Shown here: positions 1 through 3,203 of the stretch, one piece after another | How the letters are laid out: each line of letters opens with the position of its first letter | How positions within the stretch are numbered: the first letter of the stretch is position 1 | Assembly: GCA_913009765.1 (NCBI GenBank) | Contig: CAJVYT010000308.1 | Coordinates: forward strand, 1-5,407 | Direction: 5' to 3' | DNA: 5,407 nucleotides | Source of the DNA: an uncultured candidate division Zixibacteria bacterium | Lineage (GTDB): Bacteria > Zixibacteria > MSB-5A5 > GN15 > FEB-12 | Notes under the pieces: model-generated | Told to the model about the DNA's origin: nothing | Databases searched by the model: none | The model's input: only the letters and a program-made list of their open reading frames with translations | Translations under genes and position numbers: made by a program

Positions 1-475
1 TGTCACACCCATACATTATGGACACCCATGCCTTTACCCGCCCTTCCCTGTTAATTGGCAATGTCTTTAGATGATATTCCGGGTTATCATTTAAAGCTGA
101 GAATTGAGAATCGAGAATCGAGAATTGCAAACCATTATTAAGCCAATCAGAAAGGCTGTCAATATTCCCAGGGCCGAATACAAAGTCCACGATCGGAAAT
201 CTTTTAAACAGGGAACTGCCTATTTGCTGGGCAATACAGCCTGCCACAGCTATCTTCAGATTCGGATTTTTTGCCTTTGCTGTTTTAAGCCGTCCCAGAT
301 CGCTGAAGACCTTGTGTTCTGCCTTTTGCCTGATACTGCAGGTATTTAGAACTATTACGTCGGCGTCAGCAGTCCCATCCGTGCTCTCATAGCCTGATTC
401 CGCAAAAATCCCGGCGATCTTCTCAGAATCGTGGACATTCATTTGACACCCGTAGGTTTTCAAGAAAAACTTCAT
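1..475 (-). CDS. miaB: tRNA-2-methylthio-N6-isopentenyladenosine synthase MiaB, N-terminal part (runs off the window)
   Basis: MiaB is a radical-SAM methylthiotransferase that adds a methylthio group to i6A37 of tRNAs reading UNN codons. The open frame runs 158 codons from ATG at 475 to the window edge with no stop. It starts MKFFLKTYGCQMN, the classic UPF0004 N-terminus. The three auxiliary-cluster cysteines are at C10 (TYGCQMN), C46 (LNTCSIR) and C80 (VAGCIAQ). FGPGNID (100-106) follows, and VSIMYGC places the first radical-SAM cysteine at C157, just before the edge. The spacing is that of MiaB itself rather than RimO or MtaB. The start is fixed by homology and by a GGAG Shine-Dalgarno at 483-486. 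Two oddities stand out. Residues 117-126 are encoded by an in-frame heptamer repeat in the linker before the radical-SAM core. The first eleven codons also form one arm of a 28-bp hairpin with sequence immediately upstream. Confidence 0.96.
   Translation of the reverse strand, partial: MKFFLKTYGCQMNVHDSEKIAGIFAESGYESTDGTADADVIVLNTCSIRQKAEHKVFSDLGRLKTAKAKNPNLKIAVAGCIAQQIGSSLFKRFPIVDFVFGPGNIDSLSDWLNNGLQFSILDSQFSALNDNPEYHLKTLPINREGRVKAWVSIMYGCD
99..126. repeat. Four-unit heptamer tandem repeat inside miaB
   Basis: Four consecutive 7-bp units (GAGAATT, GAGAATC, GAGAATC, GAGAATT) lie inside miaB. They encode roughly residues 117-126 (QFSILDSQFS) in the variable linker between the UPF0004 and radical-SAM domains. 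At 28 bp the array is not a multiple of three overall, yet the frame stays open on both sides. Copy-number change by one unit would shift the frame. Confidence 0.85.
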
Positions 476-522
476 ATTGAGTCTCCAAATAAGTTTTTCT
501 TGAAAACCTGACCACGGGTGTC
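445..522 (-). repeat. Hairpin A: long inverted repeat spanning the miaB start codon
   Basis: Outer arms 445-453 and 514-522 are perfect 9-bp complements (GACACCCGT / ACGGGTGTC). Inner arms 454-472 and 491-509 are perfect 19-bp complements. The only interruption is a one-sided 4-nt bulge at 510-513, GGTC when read on the minus strand. The 18-nt loop (473-490) holds the miaB Shine-Dalgarno and ATG. Arm 445-472 is the coding sequence for miaB residues 2-11 and is constrained by protein function, so arm 491-522 is presumably the copied one. The design (outer stem, 4-nt bulge on the 5' arm, inner stem starting AGGTTT) matches hairpins B-I, but in reverse orientation. Confidence 0.93.
473..486 (-). 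promoter_or_regulatory. miaB translation initiation site exposed in a hairpin loop
   Basis: On the minus strand the loop reads ATTTGGAGACTCAATATG. GGAG lies at 486-483 and the ATG at 475-473, with 7 nt between them. The rest of the initiation region is locked in a 19+9 bp stem. In a transcript that includes the stem, ribosome access would depend on this loop. Whether this regulates miaB is inference. Confidence 0.7.
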
Positions 523-523
523 A

Positions 524-561
524 CCCCCACGTCTAGTTTTACAATCGTGAAACTGTGGGGG
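524..561 (+). repeat. Hairpin B (repeat family), 5 bp beyond the GIY-YIG stop
   Basis: Outer stem CCCCCAC (524-530) pairs with GTGGGGG (555-561). GTCT (531-534) bulges on the 5' side only. Inner stem AGTTTTAC (535-542) pairs with GTGAAACT (547-554) with one G-T wobble, around the loop AATC. It starts 2 nt after hairpin A and ends 4 nt before the stop codon of the nuclease gene. There is no T-run on the minus strand, so it is not a typical intrinsic terminator. Confidence 0.92.
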
Positions 562-565
562 TTTC

Positions 566-856
566 TTATTTTGATTTTTGGAACTGTTCATATCTTTCGA
601 TTAGTTCTTCTTTTTCTTTCCTCGTCAACTTCTTTAAATTTCTTTCAGCATGTAACGCATTTTTATAATATCTATATTCCTTGGCGTAGACCAGTTTTAC
701 CGGTGATTTACCTCTTAGATACTTTGCTCCGTTTCCTTTATTATGCAGTTTGATTCTGCTTTCCAGATTATTTGTGTAACCAGTATAATATGTCCCATTT
801 TTACATTTAACGATATATACATAAAACACGTCTTTTCGCTTGATCTTATCTCTCAT
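566..856 (-). CDS. Single-domain GIY-YIG nuclease (UPF0213/YhbQ-like)
   Basis: This 96-aa protein is almost entirely one GIY-YIG domain. The paired tyrosine motifs are YVYIV (12-16) and YYTGYT (23-28). The catalytic arginine is R34 in LESRIKLHNKG, and H38 is the usual following histidine. GAKYLRGKSPVKLVY (43-57) is the conserved family middle. The metal-binding glutamate is E71 in HAERNLKKL. Length and motifs match stand-alone UPF0213-type proteins, so it appears intact and catalytically competent to cut one DNA strand per metal site. The C-terminus is lysine/glutamate-rich and has no added DNA-binding domain. The start at 856 is preceded by GGGG with a 4-nt gap, and that GGGG belongs to hairpin C. 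The biological role of the family is poorly defined. Its position among nine related hairpins suggests a link to their spread or processing, but this is inference. Confidence 0.93.
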   Translation of the reverse strand: MRDKIKRKDVFYVYIVKCKNGTYYTGYTNNLESRIKLHNKGNGAKYLRGKSPVKLVYAKEYRYYKNALHAERNLKKLTRKEKEELIERYEQFQKSK

Positions 857-859
857 ACA

Positions 860-894
860 TCCCCACGTTCAGGTTTGGGACAAACCTGTGGGGA
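860..894 (+). repeat. Hairpin C (repeat family), directly upstream of the GIY-YIG start
   Basis: Outer stem TCCCCAC (860-866) pairs with GTGGGGA (888-894). GTTC (867-870) bulges on the 5' side only. Inner stem AGGTTTG (871-877) pairs with CAAACCT (881-887) around the loop GGA. Both stems are perfect. It ends 3 nt from the nuclease ATG and is followed in the same orientation by hairpin D. Confidence 0.92.
861..866 (-). promoter_or_regulatory. Ribosome binding site of the GIY-YIG gene supplied by hairpin C
   Basis: On the minus strand the 3' arm of hairpin C reads GTGGGG, ending 4 nt before the ATG at 856. It is the only purine-rich Shine-Dalgarno-like sequence near that start. Folding of hairpin C would hide it, so translation of the nuclease could be restrained by its own flanking repeat. 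Confidence 0.5.
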
Positions 895-898
895 TCAT

Positions 899-931
899 CC
901 CCGTGTCCAGTTTCGGAACTAATCTACGGGG
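899..931 (+). repeat. Hairpin D (degenerate member of the repeat family)
   Basis: Outer stem CCCCGTG (899-905) pairs with TACGGGG (925-931), including one G-T pair. Inner stem AGTT (909-912) pairs with AACT (917-920). The 5' side keeps the GTCCAG signature (905-910), but the 3' side has gained unpaired AATC (921-924), so this copy has drifted. It lies in tandem with hairpin C, 4 nt away. Confidence 0.7.
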
Positions 932-961
932 GCACTTATAAGTCCTAAGAAAAATCTTCAT
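926..961 (-). other. miaB-start-like fragment 1 (decayed)
   Basis: Read on the minus strand from ATG at 961, the sequence encodes MKIFLRTYKCPR. This matches the methylthiotransferase start MK-F-L-x-T-Y-x-C seen in the intact miaB at 475. It then runs into hairpins D and C, where the frame ends. Upstream (962-1003) the DNA is very AT-rich, with a TATAGT at 982-977, so this may be a relic of an older miaB leader and start. Twelve codons is short, so coincidence is possible. Confidence 0.4.
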
Positions 962-1003
962 CGCACTATGTATTTTACTATATTTTATGTTTTGATTTAA
1001 AAA

Positions 1004-1033
1004 GGCACCAGTAGGTTTTGAGAAAAATTTCAT
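1004..1033 (-). other. miaB-start-like fragment 2 (frameshifted copy)
   Basis: On the minus strand from ATG at 1033 the sequence aligns base by base with the first 31 nt of miaB (from 475). It shows four substitutions and one missing base after TTTTTCT. The missing base changes the reading to MKFFSKPTGA. At DNA level it is the closest relative of the miaB start in the window. It suggests duplication of the miaB 5' end together with its hairpin. Confidence 0.6.
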
Positions 1034-1062
1034 ATTTTGCTCAAAACCTGGACACGGGTGTT
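1004..1062 (-). repeat. Hairpin E: long reverse-orientation member resembling hairpin A
   Basis: Inner arms AGGTTTTGAG (1013-1022) and CTCAAAACCT (1040-1049) are perfect 10-bp complements around a 17-nt loop. Outer arms 1006-1012 and 1054-1060 pair with one mismatch, extendable by two G-T pairs. The one-sided bulge at 1050-1053 reads GTCC on the minus strand. Like hairpin A it carries a miaB-like ATG at the loop edge and abuts a forward hairpin (F), whose outer arm it overlaps by 4 nt. Confidence 0.85.
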
Positions 1063-1100
1063 CCCAAGTCTAGTTTTACAAACGTAAAACTGAGGGAACA
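1059..1100 (+). repeat. Hairpin F (repeat family) at the truncation point of the recombinase
   Basis: Outer stem TGTTCCC (1059-1065) pairs with GGGAACA (1094-1100). Inner stem AGTTTTAC (1072-1079) pairs with GTAAAACT (1084-1091) around the loop AAAC. The 5' side carries extra AAGTCT and the 3' side GA. The outer stem sequence differs from the CCCCAC type in both arms, which is compensatory change. The recombinase coding sequence stops exactly at its edge (1101). Confidence 0.9.
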
Positions 1101-1162
1101 GGGCGTTCGGTAGAGTAGCCGCTTATCCCAGCATCTTGATAGATTTTAAATATCTCACATGT

Positions 1163-1198
1163 CCCCATGTCTTGTTTTGCGCCTGTGAAACCATGGGG
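1163..1198 (+). repeat. Hairpin G (repeat family) inside the recombinase
   Basis: Outer stem CCCCATG (1163-1169) pairs with CATGGGG (1192-1198). TCTT (1170-1173) is unpaired on the 5' side only. Inner stem GTTTTGC (1174-1180) pairs with GTGAAAC (1185-1191) using two G-T pairs, around the loop GCCT. It forms a tandem pair with hairpin H, 2 nt away, and together they split recombinase pieces 2 and 3. Confidence 0.9.
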
Positions 1199-1200
1199 GT

Positions 1201-1242
1201 CATCCCCATGTCCAGTTTCATGCCAGTGAAACTATGGGGATG
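1201..1242 (+). repeat. Hairpin H (repeat family) inside the recombinase
   Basis: Outer stem CATCCCCAT (1201-1209) pairs perfectly with ATGGGGATG (1234-1242). GTCC (1210-1213) bulges on the 5' side only. Inner stem AGTTTCA (1214-1220) pairs perfectly with TGAAACT (1227-1233). It is the cleanest member of the family. The recombinase codon GGG (1245-1243) directly abuts its outer edge. Confidence 0.94.
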
Positions 1243-1300
1243 CCCTTCCCTATCAGCAAAGGATTCAAGGTATTCTCTCTGGACCTCAAGAGAATACTCG

Positions 1301-1354
1301 TCCTCACGTTTTAGATTTGCAATTGTTAATCTTAGGATAGCAAATCTGTGAGGA
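1301..1354 (+). repeat. Hairpin I (repeat family) inside the recombinase
   Basis: Outer stem TCCTCAC (1301-1307) pairs with GTGAGGA (1348-1354). GTTTT (1308-1312) is unpaired on the 5' side only. Inner stem AGATTTGC (1313-1320) pairs with GCAAATCT (1340-1347) around a 19-nt loop. Both stems are perfect, yet each differs from hairpin C at paired positions, so pairing is conserved through compensatory change. It splits recombinase pieces 1 and 2 between DQAKEG and YSLEVQ. Confidence 0.92.
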
Positions 1355-1420
1355 GCCTTCTTTTGCTTGGTCTTCGGTGGAGACGCGAATGTAAATGGCA
1401 ACACTCAAACTCATAACTTG

Positions 1421-2116
1421 TTATGCCTCTTTTTTTAAGAATTTCTTCTGGTCTTCCTTCAACACATCCCTATGTGGATTATTCCACTGAAACCGCTCAA
1501 ACAGCCATAAAATATAAGATAAAGACAATTCACTCGATCGTCCAAGCAACCCCTTAGCACTGACTATTTGCTCATAAGGTATCACATCCAGAGAACTTAC
1601 AAGCCCTCCCATCAAGTCACGGTCAAAACTAAAAGAGGTAAGCTTTCTGCCCTTGTTGTTGCACAGCTCAACTTTTATGTAGATCTCACCACCCAAAATA
1701 TTTTTTTCAACGAGACGGGATGCAAACTCAAATATTTCGGTGCCACTGTAAAGGGCATTTATAAAGCCCAAAATGCTGCCGGGCTTCACATCCCTGTATT
1801 TCTCGCCATACCACGGGTCATCCATAATCCAGTCTTCCCTAACAGAGAAAAGGTGTATGAACTGGCCACTTTGAAAAAAGCGAAACATCTCCTTGTGAGC
1901 TCCGGAGTCAGTGAGAGACTCAACCCAGTCAAGGCCGTTGGACCTGCCTTCCCTGTCGTAGTGAGGATAATCCCATCCGCGCAAGGATACCTTTGATTCC
2001 TCAATAATCCTTGTGCACTCGCTAAGCGTTGAAATTCTTTTCTCATCAAACACAGAAGGCCTTATAATCACCTTCCAGTAGCCACGAGACTTTATAACAT
2101 TTAACAGTTCTTCCAT
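1421..2116 (-). CDS. Uncharacterised protein translated together with an AlbA_2-domain protein
   Basis: I do not recognise a named domain in this 231-aa protein. Visible features are WKVIIRP (14-20), LRGWDYPHY (45-53) followed by an acidic/basic stretch, a GLDWVES segment (61-67), LFSVREDW (89-96) and FERFQWNNP near the C-terminus (207-213). The C-terminus is very lysine-rich (KKFLKKEA). It has no signal peptide or clear membrane helix, so it is probably cytoplasmic. The ATG overlaps the stop of the AlbA_2 gene by one base (TAATG), with AAGGA about 9 nt upstream. The two products are therefore probably made in matched amounts and may act as a complex. The aromatic and arginine-rich N-terminal motifs look like a conserved functional surface. 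The next gene downstream is the broken serine recombinase. Function is unknown; a role in defence is inferred only from neighbours. Confidence 0.85.
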   Translation of the reverse strand: MEELLNVIKSRGYWKVIIRPSVFDEKRISTLSECTRIIEESKVSLRGWDYPHYDREGRSNGLDWVESLTDSGAHKEMFRFFQSGQFIHLFSVREDWIMDDPWYGEKYRDVKPGSILGFINALYSGTEIFEFASRLVEKNILGGEIYIKVELCNNKGRKLTSFSFDRDLMGGLVSSLDVIPYEQIVSAKGLLGRSSELSLSYILWLFERFQWNNPHRDVLKEDQKKFLKKEA

Positions 2117-2721
2117 TAACTTAAGTCCTTAATTTGCTCGTCAAACTTATTTTCATTAATACTGTCAGGCGTTTCAACCTCTATGCCTATCCTTGCTGTT
2201 CTGGAAAAAAACTTCCTTATGCCTTTTTCGATGGCAACATCAAGAATTTCCCTCATCTCGGTCTGGCCGGGAACCGCTATGCTTTCCGGTTTTCTTCTCG
2301 AACGGGTGTACATTTTTCCCCTGACAAGGTTTGTTGTTGTGCCGTCTTTTTTGCAAATGACCGGGATTTCATCAAACTCGTTAACCTGAACAATTAAGAA
2401 CTCCTTTCCATCATAAGCCAGAGGCCAGAGATAAAAGTTGACGTAAGGATCAGCGAACTCTGACGTTTTGTCAGCCATGTTGTCCTCGTTAAAAGTTGCC
2501 TTGTCAGTGCTGCTTATTCCGGCAGGCACATATGAGCCGTCGTCCTGCTCTTCCATGCCAATGAGAATAAATCCGCCGTCCCTGATGTTGCTCATAGAAA
2601 GAATCGTACGAATAATTTTCTCGGCAAAACCGGTGTCAGTCCAGGGCATAGAACTCTTATACTCTATGTTTTGCTCCTCTCTTCCCAGCTTTATTATTTC
2701 TACTAATTCCTGCTCGGTCAT
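2116..2721 (-). CDS. Schlafen AlbA_2-domain protein (putative nucleic-acid-binding or RNase-like)
   Basis: This 201-aa protein has the AlbA_2 (divergent AAA_4, PF04326) pattern from residue 1 to about 165. It shows REEQNIEYK (14-22), then SNIRDGGFILIGMEE (44-58) as the glycine-turn strand, then a strand with IPVICKKDGT (119-128), then RGKMYTRSRRKPES (134-147). In Schlafen nucleases two glutamates five residues apart and a lysine two further on line the active centre. E15, E20 and K22 show that spacing, and E57/E58 fall near the third acidic position. An RNase-like centre is therefore plausible but not shown. There is no helicase or winged-helix extension, so it is the short form. A GGGG lies 12 nt before the ATG, a weak site. 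It sits 20 nt after the HTH gene and overlaps the 231-aa gene, in one operon. Such proteins occur in phage-defence and regulatory settings. Confidence 0.88.
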   Translation of the reverse strand: MTEQELVEIIKLGREEQNIEYKSSMPWTDTGFAEKIIRTILSMSNIRDGGFILIGMEEQDDGSYVPAGISSTDKATFNEDNMADKTSEFADPYVNFYLWPLAYDGKEFLIVQVNEFDEIPVICKKDGTTTNLVRGKMYTRSRRKPESIAVPGQTEMREILDVAIEKGIRKFFSRTARIGIEVETPDSINENKFDEQIKDLS

Positions 2722-2741
2722 ATATGAATTATTCCCCAGTC

Positions 2742-2921
2742 CTACCCTTCATTAAGCTTTTCTTTCCACTCTTTTATCTTTTTAATCTCCTTTTCTGTAA
2801 ATACCGGATAATTGCGATAATCTCGTTTGGGCGTCACCCACCCTTTTTTAATCCAATAATAGAGCCCTTGGCGGGTAAGACCCAGTTCTTTTGCGGCTTG
2901 GCTTACATTATATCGCTTCAT
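2742..2921 (-). CDS. Small MerR/excisionase-type helix-turn-helix DNA-binding protein
   Basis: The 59-aa product starts MKRYNVSQAAKELGLTRQG. The helix-turn-helix is NVSQAAKELGLTRQGLYYWIKKG (residues 4-26), a MerR/HTH_17-type fold. The wing follows with the YPVFTEKEI pattern (38-46), then a lysine/glutamate-rich helix (IKEWKEKL). I chose ATG 2921 because the HTH begins at once and GAGG sits 5 nt upstream. An in-frame extension to 2978 would add 19 residues with no family similarity and would place the promoter inside the gene. It is the first gene of the operon and lies beside the divergent OLD promoter region, so it is a natural candidate for operon autoregulator. An excisionase-like role with the downstream recombinase is an alternative. 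Confidence 0.88.
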   Translation of the reverse strand: MKRYNVSQAAKELGLTRQGLYYWIKKGWVTPKRDYRNYPVFTEKEIKKIKEWKEKLNEG

Positions 2922-2930
2922 GGATTCCTC

Positions 2931-2959
2931 ACTATACATCACTTTACACTCTTTGTCAA
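2931..2959 (-). promoter_or_regulatory. Sigma-70 promoter of the HTH-AlbA_2 operon, nearly leaderless
   Basis: On the minus strand TTGACA (2959-2954) and TATAGT (2936-2931) are separated by exactly 17 nt. Transcription should begin near 2924, only about 2-4 nt before the ATG at 2921. The message would then be essentially leaderless, and the GAGG at 2930-2927 would lie upstream of the transcript. The spacer holds repeated AGTG motifs that could be an operator. Confidence 0.75.
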
Positions 2960-3036
2960 TTGGCCTTAGTCTCGTCACTAAAAGATAGAGTCAGAATAAA
3001 GAATTATTTCTTCCTGTAATCATCAACTTTAAAACC

Positions 3037-3045
3037 TGCTATAAT
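3037..3045 (+). promoter_or_regulatory. Candidate extended -10 promoter for the OLD gene
   Basis: TGCTATAAT carries a perfect -10 hexamer with the TGN extension. No good -35 lies 16-18 nt upstream, as expected for an extended -10 site. It would give a leader of about 150 nt before the OLD start. Confidence 0.45.
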
Positions 3046-3080
3046 GATGTATATTTCAAATAGTAATCATTGATGTTAAT

Positions 3081-3108
3081 CTGACATGACTAAGAAAATC
3101 TCTATAAT
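3081..3108 (+). promoter_or_regulatory. Candidate sigma-70 promoter for the OLD gene
   Basis: CTGACA (3081-3086) matches five of six -35 consensus bases, and TATAAT (3103-3108) is a perfect -10. The spacer is 16 nt. The predicted start near 3115 falls inside a short dyad at 3109-3124. Confidence 0.55.
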
Positions 3109-3124
3109 CACTTGTTATGAAGTG
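3109..3124 (+). promoter_or_regulatory. Dyad at the predicted OLD transcription start (possible operator)
   Basis: CACTT (3109-3113) and AAGTG (3120-3124) form a 5-bp inverted repeat around 6 nt, directly after the TATAAT. The heptamer AGTGTAA overlaps its right arm (3121-3127) and also occurs on the minus strand within the operon promoter spacer (2950-2944). Binding by the HTH protein is conjecture. Confidence 0.3.
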
Positions 3125-3203
3125 TAATAAATCGGCCACAAGCTGAAACAGTTTTTGCCTGTGAGGCATAATTTAATGATAAAAGGATTTTAAGAAATTA
3201 CCC

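Larger units (their letters stand above)
524..894 (-). mobile_element. Candidate hairpin-bounded GIY-YIG cassette
   Basis: One intact nuclease gene is enclosed almost to the base by hairpins B and C, which share an architecture but differ in arm sequence. At least seven further copies of the same fold lie within 800 bp, some inserted in a recombinase gene. A self-contained nuclease surrounded by its repeats is what a REP-type mobilising unit looks like, except that known REP transposases (RAYTs) are Y1 HUH enzymes. No target-site duplication can be proven here, so the unit boundaries are tentative. Confidence 0.4.
1101..1414 (-). pseudogene. Serine recombinase (resolvase/invertase family), interrupted and truncated by hairpin insertions
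   Basis: Three separated pieces join into one canonical N-terminal catalytic domain. Piece 1 (1414-1355) encodes SVAIYIRVSTEDQAKEG, with nucleophile S12 and helper R10. Piece 2 (1296-1243) encodes YSLEVQREYLESFADREG. Piece 3 (1159-1101) encodes EIFKIYQDAGISGYSTERP. Between pieces 1 and 2 lies hairpin I (58 nt net) and between 2 and 3 hairpins G and H (83 nt net). Both insertions shift the frame, and the first frame hits TGA at 1306-1304 inside the hairpin. Hairpin F ends piece 3, and no downstream recombinase sequence (LDRFSR region, zinc ribbon) follows. The ATG lies 6 nt after the upstream gene's stop with AGAGG before it, so it was the last gene of that operon. It may have mobilised the island. 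The large-serine-recombinase subtype is likely from the GYSLEVQ wording but unproven. Confidence 0.92.

Noticed and set aside
104..349. Plus-strand open frame of 81 codons
   Set aside because: It lies antisense to miaB, whose domain cysteines fix the minus frame; the plus product resembles no family.
524..561. Intrinsic terminator for the GIY-YIG gene
   Set aside because: The stem is strong but no T-run follows on the minus strand, and the same fold occurs inside genes elsewhere.
566..856. Intron-homing endonuclease in a group I intron
   Set aside because: The protein lacks an extra DNA-binding region, and there are no intron core elements or split host exons around it.
1136..1351. Plus-strand open frame of 71 codons
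   Set aside because: It is made of hairpin sequence and antisense recombinase and shows no domain.
445..1354. CRISPR array
   Set aside because: The repeats are not regularly spaced, their arms differ by compensatory changes, and the intervals contain genes or are only 1-4 nt.
1123..1404. Minus-strand open frame of 93 codons taken as a gene
   Set aside because: Only its middle (EYSLEVQREYLESFADREG) is real recombinase sequence. Both ends read hairpin DNA or the wrong frame, so it is a fragment of the pseudogene.
1568..2755. Several open frames overlapping the two operon genes (1568-1996, 1786-2049, 2134-2397, 2183-2389, 2468-2755)
   Set aside because: They are shadows of the AlbA_2 and 231-aa genes, whose coupled start and stop and recognisable motifs mark the true frame.
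2742..2978. Longer 78-aa version of the HTH protein
   Set aside because: The extra 19 residues overlap the TTGACA/TATAGT promoter and lack family similarity; ATG 2921 with GAGG fits better.
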